Assembly: GCA_011503125.2 (NCBI GenBank)
Contig: WWBZ02000001.1
Span: forward strand, 868,001 to 932,000
Origin: Botryosphaeria dothidea
Lineage: Eukaryota; Ascomycota; Dothideomycetes; Botryosphaeriales; Botryosphaeriaceae
Length of the DNA stretch: 64,000 bases
Direction: 5' to 3'
The stretch's first letter is position 1. Every line of letters starts with the position of its first letter. Under the pieces are notes generated by a model that saw nothing but the letters and a program-made list of their open reading frames with translations, was not told where the DNA came from and made no database searches. The translations under genes were made by a program, and so were the position numbers. Positions 44,746 through 54,520 of this stretch are shown piece after piece.

Positions 44746-47518
44746 CTACTTCGCAGCCCGCGCCCCATTGCCCGCTCCGCCCCCAGACCCCATGATGCTG
44801 GGGATGGGGTACGTGCCATTGGGGTTTTGCTGAGGCGGCGGTCCAGATGGAACCCGGTTAGGAGGTCCATTTGGGAACTTCTGCGTGGGTTGCATCGACG
44901 CCGGTGGCGGAGGCTTCGGTGGCAGGTGCGACGGCGTCCCCCATTTTGCAATACTACTTTGACTACCGCCTGAAGCTGACCTCTGCCCCTGGTTTTGGGC
45001 AGCCGACACTGGCTGTGGCAATGGATGAGCCATGCCTTGGCCCTGGTTCTTCACGAACGTTGGATTCCCCGGCGGCCGATTGAATTGCGGCTGAGACGTC
45101 GGCTGGTTTGGACGCGGAGGTTGCTGCTGGTGCATGGGCATGTTGAAGTTAGGGTAGTTTACCATATTCGGAGCAACCACGCCCATCTGCGGCGACTGCC
45201 CCGGCATGCCAAAACCCGCTCCACCGCGCATAGGGGCTCCGGGAAAGCTAGGAACAAAAGCCTGGCTCTGCGGATTGAATTGCTGCCTGTTGAAACTTCC
45301 AGGGAGCGGGTGTTGGTTGCGATTGTTGCCGAATTGTGGGTTGGGCAACTGTCCATATGGGTAGGGACTTTGACCTGCCGACATTGGTCGGTCGTTGTAG
45401 CCTTGCTGCGGAAACTGGTACGGCATCTGACCCGGCATCTGCCAGCTCTGATTCATGCCCTGTGATTGGGGCCTGTACCCGTCCGGAAAACCGGCCAACG
45501 TAGGGTTGGACATCTTTGGAGTCTGGCTCGATGCGTTGCCGGGCTGGAAAGACATTCGCTGGAAGTCCTGAGCAAGGTCATAGTTCACCGGCATAGGAGC
45601 TCCATAAGGGCTGGCATTCATTGAGCCGTTGGGAGATCCAAACTGCTGGTACTGCCAGGCAAACTGTTGCTGGGGATCCTGCTGGACCATAACAGGATAA
45701 CCATTGTTGTACTGCATAGGCGCCGACCCATTGGGGTTCATGTTTGCTGGCGGAGGCACCACGTTTGTGAATGGTCCATAGTACATGGGTGGAGCCTCGC
45801 TCGAGTAGCCAGGCCCTCCATACTGACCTGGGTAGTAAGGGCTGAACTGAGATCTCGCCTCGAACCCATCGTCATCGTTGTTGCGATTCTTCTTCTTGTT
45901 CTTCTTGCCTGCGGCGGAACTTGACCGCGACATATCCTTACTCTCACTGTTGTTAGCCGATTCGCCAAGGTCACCATCTTCAGCGCTGCCGAAAATGCGC
46001 TGACGGGCCTCCTTGTATTTAGCTTCGCGTTCCTCTCTGGTCAGCTTCCTAGGACCTTGGCCAGCATCACTTCCACTATCAGCACCCGCTTCGGAGGTTG
46101 TTTTGGAAGGACCCTCCGAATTCGCCGTGGTGTTAGTTCCTGATGGAGTGCCTCCACTCTCTCCCCGGCGCATGATCTTTCGAGCAGGCACGATGATGGG
46201 AGGCGTCTCCGGTCCCGAGGACAAAGAGCTCGGAAGGCTTGACAGAGGTGGAGGCCTTTGTGGGTCAGTAGATGACGAGAATTATAAGTGGGGAAGCACT
46301 CACATTCGACTATAAGGAGTCTTCGTGATTTTCACCGCACTGGTGACCGGGTCAACAACATGGCCGAGGAGATAGTAGTCAGCAAATCTGTGTGCAAGCA
46401 TTCGGTAGAATGCATTGCAGTTAGGTACGTCTAACTCTTTCTCGCTTGAAAGTGTATCAGCTTCTCCGCTATATTGGTATTGAATCTTGACGTACCCTGT
46501 GTTCCTCAAAAAGTCAAGCACGTCCTGCTCCAGCTTGAGAACAAACAATCTGTCTCGTGGAGATTGTAAAGCCTCAAGGAGCTTCTCATCAGGCACTGGC
46601 GGTGGTTGAGAGGCACCATCATTTTCCTTGATCGCCCCAAGAGGTAACGGTGCGGGACGACCAGCAGCAGCAGCAGCTTCACTGCCACTCATCATATGAA
46701 TGTTCCGTCCAGGAACAATGCCACGCTGGGACGAGGCGCCCATGACAGAAATCTCATTGAGTTGGTCGCGGAAGGCACGGCCAATGCCATTATCGGATCC
46801 GACTCTAGATCCGGCAGCAACAGAACCAGGGGGCGAGAAGACGTCCTCCCGATCTTCTTCAACAGCACGAATGCTCGCACTGTCATCTGGGCGAATGCTT
46901 TCCTTTTCGTCGAGAGCGAATGTTGTTCCAGAGGCAACGCTTTTACCGTCCACGCTTGGCGGCTTTGCCGAACTGTTGGAGGAAGACACCTGGGTTGCAT
47001 CGTCATCAGCAACCACCGGTTTCACAGCGCCGCCTACCGAATGGGCTGGGTTGTCGGCATTGGAGTCCGGGCTTACGCCATTGTGCGTGTGGCTGTCCTT
47101 GCTGGAGCCATTGGTGTCTGGGGCATGCTCCTGGCTGCGGTTCTCTTCTTTCTCTCCATTTTCAACGGGTTGACCGGCCACCTGAGAATCCGGAATTTCT
47201 GACGGTTTCTGCAGTATGACAGGCGCTTGCTGGCCATGTGCAGTGACCTGGCCAGAAGCAACGTCTTTGGAATTATGAGGCATGTAAGCTGATGCGGCAA
47301 CCTGCAAATCATCAGCATCGTCTTGTATTTTTGAAATCCGGGAGTGAAGCAAGGATAGTGGATAGCGACCAGGCGCAAAAGCTGGAACAGGCCGAGCAAG
47401 GAGCGCGCGAGTCGGAGGAGCGGACAGAAGAGCGAGACGGGAGAGGCGCAAAGCATACCTTTGCAAATGATGGCTTTAGGTTGGTAGTCTCGCTGATGGC
47501 GGGACCTTGAGAGGACAT
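44746..47518 (-). CDS. R3H-SUZ domain RNA-binding protein
   Basis: Cytosolic mRNA-binding type protein (R3HDM/Rbs1-like). Exons 47518-47459, 47301-46304 and 46255-44746; 855 aa. Exon 1 (MSSQGPAISETTNLKPSFAK) joins across a 157-nt intron (GTATGC...TTTGCAG); reading straight through instead gives an unrelated Arg/Pro-rich start. Residues 21-270 are acidic, Ser/Asp-rich and probably disordered. The R3H domain (about 275-350) reads SPRDRLFVLKLEQDVLDFLRN ... NAFYRMLAHRFADYYLLGH, with the R-x3-H pair. A SUZ-type motif follows (ARKIMRR ... RKLTREEREAKYKEARQRIFG). The remaining ~390 residues are Gln/Pro/Gly/Asn-rich, prion-like (QQQFAWQYQQF, PQFGNNRNQHPLPG), a composition typical of P-body or stress-granule proteins. 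Confidence 0.87.
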
Positions 47519-48262
47519 TCTCTCGGGCTCCTCTTTATGCGGGGTATGATTTGAGTAGAATGCAGAGGGACCGTGGTCGCAATCCGGGGCGTGGAGCGCA
47601 GCAGGCCGGGCTCGCTAGCAAAGGGAAATGGAAATGTCGAAAGCCAAGTGATCTCAGGAACCGGAATGCTCAAGGAAAGTCGTGAAAGCCAGGACCATAA
47701 GGCTGGACATGGTGCATTTGGTGGTTGGATCAGCAGGTTGGCGGTGATTTCATTGCGGTGCGACAGGGCGGTTGAAGTGGGCGCACGCAGCGGCGAGTGG
47801 GTCCTCTGGTCGGCGAGGCTCGAGGAGTCAGGAGCGCCGGCGCGGGAGCCCGGGAGCAGCGCGGGGGCACGAGGCGCGCAGCGGGAGCGCGAAGCTGGGG
47901 GTGGTGGGAATGCGCCGGGACAAGCGTCGACAGCGGGCTTGCTGGAGAGCTGCGGATGGAGATGCTTGTTGGCCAAGCAGGCGTGGTGAGGGCTCTTCGT
48001 CTTGGTCGGGCGGCAGCTGTGGAGCGGGAAAACGTGAGACCGCAAGCTGCCGCCGTTGCGCTGCCGCAGCCCTGCGCTTCCTGCGCCAGCGCCTGCGCCA
48101 GCGCCAGCGCCCGCTGCTCCAGCGCGCGTCGCCCTGCGTCGTCATTCTGCCTGAGTGCGAGCCGCATGCCACAACGCTGCCTCCCTGCTTCCGCGCTGCA
48201 CCATTTCTCTCGTCTGCTTCTCACTCAGCATCAATCCAACCCGAGCCCAAGGTCCGGCAGCC
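47519..48262. promoter_or_regulatory. Divergent promoter region of R3H-SUZ and ZCCHC10-like genes
   Basis: About 740 bp, GC-rich in its right half with only low-complexity ORF shadows. Presumed bidirectional promoter. Confidence 0.5.
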
Positions 48263-49272
48263 ATGTTCCGCGGCCCTTCCTACGGCGGCCGCTCCAAGGC
48301 GACGCCGAGCACCACCTGCCAGAAGTGCCTGAAAAAAGATATGCCACCTAACTCGCCCCTCGTCCGGCTCTCGCTGACCTTTCCAAACGCCACTACAGCT
48401 ACGAGTGCAAGGCCTCTGCACAGGAGCGTCCGTACTTGAGCCGACCCAGCCGTACTCAGCAGCTCCTCAACCCGAAGCTTAAGCCGCAGCTGACGAGCGA
48501 CGTGCCCAACGACCTCCTTCGCAAGTATGCCAGAGCTCGCACACCTCATACAAGTCGGCAATCACTAACAATCGCTAGGAAGGGCGTTGCCGACGAGACT
48601 CTGGCAAAGAAGGCCGACGAGAGGGGCCGCAAACACAGTCGCGATGACGATGATATGACCTCCCGCCCCCGGAAGCGCTCTCGCTCCGTCTCGTCCTACT
48701 CATCCACCTCCGTCTCTACCATCTCAACCAATCGCTCTCCTACGCGGTCGCCCTCTCCTCCCCGACGCGAAGCTTCTAAGCGTGCCAGGCGCTCTCCGGC
48801 GGGTGATGAACGTAAGCGCAGGCGACGTTCTGTGAGCTCTTCAGCCGGCTCCTACTCGGACAGAGACGACAGGCGGCGCGCGAAAGAACGCAACACTCGA
48901 AGGAGACGAAGTTCATTCAGTCCTGGAGAACGTGGCCGGCCTCGAAGCAGGTCTTTCATTTCCAACCACAACGACATGTCGAGGAGCAGGAGCCGGCGCA
49001 GGAGCCCCAGCCGTGACTTCGAAAGGTCAATCTCTCCATACGGTCAGCGTTCAAGAATCCCTCGCTTGAGTCCAGGACGGCGGCCTCGCTCACGTAGCCC
49101 GCGAAGGCGCGCTGTTCCTCCGTCAAGGGAGCCTAATGGAGCCCCGAACAGGCCACACAGACCACCACCAGACACCGCAGGACCACCGCCTCCAAGAGCC
49201 AGGGAGAGAAGCTTGAGTCCTTACAGCAAGCGACTGGCCTTGACGCAAGCGATGAATATGGGAGGAAGATGA
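48263..49272 (+). CDS. ZCCHC10-like zinc-knuckle, Ser/Arg-rich nuclear protein
   Basis: Exons 48263-48338, 48389-48524 and 48579-49272; 301 aa. The N-terminal MFRGPSYGGRSKATPSTT leads into a CCHC knuckle: CQKCLKKG-HYSYECK (C-x2-C-x4-H-x4-C) followed by ASAQERPYLSRPSRTQQLLNP, the hallmark of ZCCHC10 and its fungal relatives. The knuckle is split by a 50-nt intron with AT-AC ends; reading through destroys the motif and ends at 48439. The second intron (GTATGC...GCTAG, 54 nt) is stop-free. From residue 90 the protein is Arg/Ser-rich (KRSRSVSSYSST, RRRSPSRDFERS, RSRSPRRRAV), as in splicing-associated nuclear proteins. Precise role unknown; nucleic-acid binding inferred. Confidence 0.85.
48339..48388 (+). 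other. AT-AC intron interrupting the CCHC zinc knuckle
   Basis: Starts ATATGCC, has a GCTGAC branch site about 11 nt from the end, and finishes CCAAAC. Exon joint G|GC restores Gly before the zinc-binding His. The donor differs from the next intron of the same gene (GTATGCC) only by G to A at the first base. Confidence 0.75.
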
Positions 49273-50188
49273 GTGAAATGATAGGTTCAAACGTTCGGAC
49301 TTTCCCAATTACTACAAGCATGAGGTCGCTTCACAGGGCATGATACCACGGGGATCAGGACGGCTCGCTTGAAGCCCATACTTTCAGTTGAGTGTGATCA
49401 GTCAGGTAAAAGACATGGGTGTTACTGCGTTGTAGCAGGCATTGGGGCAAAAACATGGTGATTGAGGGTTTGCTGGAAAGATTCCTAACAGGGTGTTTAA
49501 ACAGAAGCTTCGTGTCATTCCTCTCCTAGATACCCGCATTCTTGGAAAGACCGTATAAGTACAAATCATACTACGTATGAACAGAAAACATTATCCTTGA
49601 CCAGATCATCCAGCAATATAGGCTTGGAGCATGGGTAGCGTGGCCTTTGGAGTAGCCGATTTCTCATCTTCATATTCATGGTTCACTATTTCCGATTCGG
49701 GATCACTGTCGGTATCAATTGATTGATTTTCCTCACGGACAGAAAGGCATGCCTTCCTTGTTGTACTTGGCTGCATATTGGTTGCTCGGTGACTATTATT
49801 CCAAATGTCGAACAAGCGTGGACGACTCAAGGCATACTCCATCGTTCACTACCATGATAGCCTTCTTCACCTCTAAGCATTCCAGAGGAGATTGACCGTG
49901 AGGCACTTGCTCTCTTCCACAACCCCAAAAGCGTCCAGGTTTACGTGCAAAGTATTCTCGTATCGAAATCCACCGCATCCTGGAAGATATGGATTCACGC
50001 AGAGCGTGAGCCGAGGGATACAGGCTCGTTGGTGGCAAATTTCACGAGTCCCCTTGATAGTCCCAAGGTCCAGACTCCCGAATTGATTTCGCATGAGAAA
50101 ATTGCCGACCAGCTGTCAAGGCCAGCATTGTGCGCCACAACGCCATAGAAATTTCCCCACGCCTGTTTTTCCGTTCGCCGGTAGAGCT
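49273..50188. other. Convergent intergenic with unresolved minus-strand ORFs
   Basis: Minus-strand ORFs at 49606-49842, 49796-50038 and 49873-50094 overlap. One piece (FRYENTLHVNLDAFGVVEE) looks mildly protein-like, and a spliced or decayed gene is possible. I could not build a consistent model or name a family. Confidence 0.35.
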
Positions 50189-50827
50189 TCATACCAGCTC
50201 TTCATCGTCCTTTTCTCTCTCCCTATCAGCCTCATCTTCTCTTTCCCTCTCCCGCATCGCCTCAGCCAACATGGCGCCCTCCATTCCAACGGCCTCACCT
50301 TCCCTATCAGCTACCTCGACCTCACCGGCCCCCGCACCGGCCTTCTTTCTCGCCTCTTTCTGAGCAGTCTCAATCCGCTCCTTCACCAGCCGTGCAATAG
50401 CGTTCTCCGTCCTCACATTCAAGATTTCCAGCTTGCGATCCAGATCACGCTTCAAATCCCAGTTGGGTTTCTTCGGCTGCAGCTTGAACAGGTCCAGCCG
50501 CTTATCCGCGTCGTCAGCCGCTGCCTCTGCCTTCGTGCGCTCGGCCAGCTCGGCAGCCTTTGCTTCCAGCGTCGTCTGGCCCTCGGCCGGGTTGACCTCG
50601 AAGCCCAGCTTGGGACCTTTTGTTTCTGCGTCGAAGTTGCGACCGGAGAGGTAGAGCTTGGAGACATCGGGCGTCGAGGATCGGTCGCGGTCTTCTTGTT
50701 GGTTGGTGGTGTCGTCGTTCTCGATGTCTTGCGGCTCGTCGGGTGCCTTGCGCTTGAGCGACTTGAGCTTGGCAAGGCGGGCTTTGCGCTCGTCGGCAGC
50801 GGCACCGAGGGAGGTGTGGGAGGACAT
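50189..50827 (-). CDS. cwf18: CCDC12/Cwf18 spliceosomal coiled-coil protein
   Basis: Single exon, 212 aa. The family (human CCDC12, S. pombe Cwf18) belongs to the Prp19/CDC5-associated activated spliceosome. Typical blocks: ADERKARLAKLKSLKRKAP near the N-terminus, KLYLSGRNFDAETKGPKLGF, then LDLFKLQPKKPNWDLKRDLDRKLEILNVRTENAIARLVKERI, the most conserved segment, and a charged helical end (REREREDEADREREKDDEELV). Start at 50827 (MSSHTSLGAAADERKARL); the frame is open further upstream to 51211, but that part is low-complexity promoter and would overlap the divergent PPR gene. Confidence 0.9.
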   Translation of the reverse strand: MSSHTSLGAAADERKARLAKLKSLKRKAPDEPQDIENDDTTNQQEDRDRSSTPDVSKLYLSGRNFDAETKGPKLGFEVNPAEGQTTLEAKAAELAERTKAEAAADDADKRLDLFKLQPKKPNWDLKRDLDRKLEILNVRTENAIARLVKERIETAQKEARKKAGAGAGEVEVADREGEAVGMEGAMLAEAMREREREDEADREREKDDEELV

Positions 50828-51045
50828 TTTGGCGATAGAGGCGGCGAGAGCTGGCGGTGTGGCTGCTGAGAGCTCTTGTCTCGGTCCTGAGCGCAGGCGC
50901 GTGTATGTAGGTCGGTGGCACGTAGCTGCACTCAAATAGACGTAGTGGTTTCCAGGTACGTCAATCGGTGGTCGCGCGAGCGTGTTCCGGCCTATTCGAG
51001 AACTAGCAGCGTGGGAGATGGCGGCCGGAGAGGTTGGCGGAGGAG
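50828..51045. promoter_or_regulatory. Short bidirectional promoter
   Basis: Only 218 bp separate the divergent start codons of the CCDC12 and PPR genes, so both promoters and leaders must fit or overlap here. Confidence 0.6.
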
Positions 51046-53802
51046 ATGATGTCGGCGAGGTTGATGCGGCGGCGACGGAGGAGAGCCAACTCCAAAATTT
51101 CGGACCGCCGCGCGCGGTACTCGAGCTTCTACACTCCGCAACCCTCCCAACGATGGGCAGATGACGCGCGCCCCATGCCCAGCAGACCGATTGCCCACCA
51201 TGCGGGGTCATTCAGAGGCAATTTCCCGCCCGTACTGCCTTTCCTTGCCCCGCGCGCCTTCGAGAATCCTACCCCGGCGACGCGTATGCGGAGGTGGATG
51301 ACCGCCGACGTCGCTGTTCCCAGACCAGCACTCTGCAAGGGGACTTCAAGAACAATATGCGTGGATATTTCGGTTAACGAAGCAGAAAGAGCAAGGGTGC
51401 GCATTGAGGAATATGTCCCGGTCGCCAATCGACCGGAATCGTTGCACGGGAGTCGGCAAACACACTGCGTCAAGAGCGGCAGACCTCGACTTCAAGGCTT
51501 CCTCAAAAACTTTCCAACCGGGCGCGCGCCAGCCTTCCTTATATCTTCGAATCCCCAGCGTTCGAGTGTCAAACCGCAGTACTCGGAGATATGGAACTTC
51601 TTCCATCACCCCGCTCGCCGTTCATATTCCACATCTGAGGAAGACTATCTGGTCGAGGAGGATGAAGAGAAGGCAATTCTGGAGGCAGGATATGATGAAG
51701 CGTCTGCATTCAATACTTCACAGCTCATGCATCTGATGAACCCAGAGTTTAGAGCATTGCGGCGCCTTGACTTCTTGCTGAGTTCCACAAAGACCCCACA
51801 TACCGGAACCATAAAGCAATTGCTTGAGAGAGCCAATGCTTTTCCTACGCTCGACAGTTTTCCGCAGCAGGACTCATGGTGGATCAAGAGGTTTGCCCAG
51901 TTGAATGCCATCTATGATGTCAGACTGCCAGTCGAGCTACGTACGTCTCAGCTTGAGGTCAACGCTCTTACAGAGCAAGTAGTGAAGCTGCTGCTCCACA
52001 GAGGCCGTGACGTGGATTCTATCAGACAAACCTGGATAACCGACATTCGAGACAACTACTCCGAAGAAGGGAAGAGAAATGTTTGGAGCGAAATCATGCT
52101 CTGGCTGCTCCACCATGACCACTATGCAGTCTTGCCCACCTTGAAAGCCACATTCAGAGGTCAAAAAGCACCCAATTACGTCGTCGCAGATATATTGGAG
52201 CACTTAATGAGCAATTTTCTCCAACAGAGCGAGATCGGTCAGACATCGTTACCCTCCGAACTCCTCCCGACTCTTGCCTTTCTTCTGGAACAAAAACCGC
52301 ACCTTGGTCGCGCGCTGTCTCAGAAATTTTTTCATTTGACACTGGTCCACAGCACACTTGAACAAGGGGTTCAGTCTTGGGATTTGTTACGCGAGAAGGG
52401 CTTCAGACCTTCCTGGCATACCTACTACCACCTTGGCTACTTTTTCGGTAGGCATGGACAGTACGAAAGAGCGCTTGAAGCATTGAGAAGACCCATTGGG
52501 CTTGGCGCACCTCCAACGCATTGGGCTTTCCTAGCGACCTGCGCCCAAGTCCTGCGTAGCAGTGCTACGAAAGCAGAAGCGTATCATGCCAGCTCCGATA
52601 TCTTGTCAAGTTTTGTCAAAATGGGTGTTCGTCTCAACATTTACCTCTACACGATTGTTATGCACAACGCCGTCGACCACGGCGATTTGCAGACAGCTCT
52701 CAACGTATTCGACCTTCTTCATGAGAAAGGAATTGAGCCCAATGATTACACATTTACCGTTCTCTTGAAGGGCCTCAAGGAGGGTGGCAATCTGGGTACT
52801 CTTCAAGCTGTCATCAGAGAAGCACAAGAGGCATTGCCAAAGCTCAGCAGGCCGGAAGTTGTGGCAACCGACATACTCCATTGTGTCTACCTAAAACACT
52901 TTGAGCCCGTGTGCAATGAGCGCACTTTTGCCGGTTTGGCTCAGACTTTCCATGAATATTTCGACCCCACGTCACTCATCAAATTGGGGGTACCTGCCCA
53001 TTTCTTCGACGACTCAAGAAACCCCAAGGGAATGGGCATGATGCCACCTTATCCGTCCATTGGCATAATCCTGAGCGCCTACCTTGAGCTCGTGTCTCGG
53101 AACGACCCAGAAGAAGTGGTTCGCCTCTACCGTACTTTTCGTCGTCGGATTGACGATTTGGATGATAATTTCATGTCATCGTTGGGCCAAATCAATTACT
53201 TTTACAACGCCTTCCTTATGGCTTTGGGCCAGCACGCCAGTACCATTCAACTGATCCCGGAGGTTTTGCGTCAAATGACTGATAAGCGCCTTCATTCTGC
53301 CCCACTCACTTCTCAGCACACTTGGGACATCCTGGTTAATGCCTTTATGAGGCACAAACAACCCGAAGCTGCGGACCGTGTGATACAAACCATGAGCGCC
53401 TACGGCGAGGAACCCAGCGACGTGACCTGGAACTCCTTGGTCAGAGGTTATGGGCGATTGCAAGATGTTGATAAAGTCCTCGACACGGTTCGCAACATGC
53501 AGTTACGGAGGATTGAGCTCAGCAACTTCTCCATGCGCATCCTGGGTGTGATGAGGGAGAGCGACAAATTATCTCTGGCACTGCGAGAAATGGACAACGT
53601 CACACGGAGGCAAGTGGAAGAGGAGGAGGATTACCTTGTTCCCGAGGACTATCAGAAGGAAGCAACGAATGAGGAGAGTAATGAAGAGGATATCCGAAAT
53701 GAGGTCATGAGGGAAGAAGAGGAAGATGAAAGCAGAGATGATGGCAGCGTTCTCGATGCGATCGAGAAGAACCCAGTGGAGCAAACGCTGAACAAACGCT
53801 GA
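51046..53802 (+). CDS. Mitochondrial pentatricopeptide-repeat (PPR) protein
   Basis: Single long exon, 918 aa from ATG 51046. The first 200 residues are Arg-rich and poor in acidic residues until FHHPARRSYSTSEEDYL, which looks like the end of a mitochondrial presequence region. Helical repeats of PPR type follow: GVQSWDLLREKGFRPSWHTYYHLGYFFGRHG, MGVRLNIYLYTIVMHNAVDHGDLQTALNVFDLLHEKGIEPNDYTFTVLLKGL, and near the C-terminus TSQHTWDILVNAFMRHKQPEAADRVIQTMSAYGEEPSDVTWNSLVRGYGRLQDVDKVLDTVRNM. The last 60 residues are strongly acidic (EEEEDYLVPEDYQ, REEEEDESRDD). Likely acts on mitochondrial RNA or the mitoribosome. The exact start is uncertain; an initiator at 51292 or an unrecognised N-terminal intron is possible. 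Confidence 0.8.
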   Translation: MMSARLMRRRRRRANSKISDRRARYSSFYTPQPSQRWADDARPMPSRPIAHHAGSFRGNFPPVLPFLAPRAFENPTPATRMRRWMTADVAVPRPALCKGTSRTICVDISVNEAERARVRIEEYVPVANRPESLHGSRQTHCVKSGRPRLQGFLKNFPTGRAPAFLISSNPQRSSVKPQYSEIWNFFHHPARRSYSTSEEDYLVEEDEEKAILEAGYDEASAFNTSQLMHLMNPEFRALRRLDFLLSSTKTPHTGTIKQLLERANAFPTLDSFPQQDSWWIKRFAQLNAIYDVRLPVELRTSQLEVNALTEQVVKLLLHRGRDVDSIRQTWITDIRDNYSEEGKRNVWSEIMLWLLHHDHYAVLPTLKATFRGQKAPNYVVADILEHLMSNFLQQSEIGQTSLPSELLPTLAFLLEQKPHLGRALSQKFFHLTLVHSTLEQGVQSWDLLREKGFRPSWHTYYHLGYFFGRHGQYERALEALRRPIGLGAPPTHWAFLATCAQVLRSSATKAEAYHASSDILSSFVKMGVRLNIYLYTIVMHNAVDHGDLQTALNVFDLLHEKGIEPNDYTFTVLLKGLKEGGNLGTLQAVIREAQEALPKLSRPEVVATDILHCVYLKHFEPVCNERTFAGLAQTFHEYFDPTSLIKLGVPAHFFDDSRNPKGMGMMPPYPSIGIILSAYLELVSRNDPEEVVRLYRTFRRRIDDLDDNFMSSLGQINYFYNAFLMALGQHASTIQLIPEVLRQMTDKRLHSAPLTSQHTWDILVNAFMRHKQPEAADRVIQTMSAYGEEPSDVTWNSLVRGYGRLQDVDKVLDTVRNMQLRRIELSNFSMRILGVMRESDKLSLALREMDNVTRRQVEEEEDYLVPEDYQKEATNEESNEEDIRNEVMREEEEDESRDDGSVLDAIEKNPVEQTLNKR

Positions 53803-54520
53803 ACGAGTATGTCGACCACTGTTCGGACCACATTCGCTACTCTTCAGCTTGGCCAATGGCCATCTGCCATGCATGAGGGAAATCTTTTTCCGGGAAAGTA
53901 CGTGACTGCCCAACACTTTCGGTTCAACATACCCGCCGGGGAGACGGTACATCGCACATGCTGCAACAGTTGCGAGCCTAGTGTCTCCCCCACCAACTTA
54001 CGAGGATACGGAAACACACGGAAGAGAAGTGGATCACTGCTCCGGTGGACTACTCCTAGCAGTCGCAAAAGACAGTTTACGACTCCCGGAGCTGTCTCCT
54101 GAGCTACATCAAAAATTTTGTCGCCTGGTCTCGACTTTGCTTTTCTCCACCCCATTCCGAATCCGCACACGGTTTGGAGACGCTTTTGATGTGGCTGAAT
54201 GTTGGGAGCGGCTCGCAAAGCCTAGCAGAGGCACCATGTTCACGTTTTCTACTCCGCACAACCTGAAAATCCGTGATTTCCCCTTAACCACAAAGCACGC
54301 ACTGAATTGTTCATCATCAAAAACAAAGAATAATAAAGCAGGCTCAGTCGCCCCCACAAGGGATAGCACCTCAAGAGCTTGCGTAATTCGAAGAGATGGA
54401 TCGACAATGGTGCACAAGATGACTTGTCTTGGTCTCGCACCAGCGCAGATGGCGTCGCGCTTGAGCCTTCTCAGCCACTCCAGCCGTCGTCGCAGCAATG
54501 ACGACCACTGACGACGCGGA
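53803..54520. other. Unresolved overlapping ORFs downstream of the PPR gene
   Basis: A plus frame (53981-54511, 176 codons) and minus frames (54109-54498, 53844-54218) overlap. Parts of each look mildly protein-like (SLRLPELSPELHQKFCRLVST on plus; QALEVLSLVGATEPALLFFVF on minus). I recognise no family and cannot choose a strand. Confidence 0.3.
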
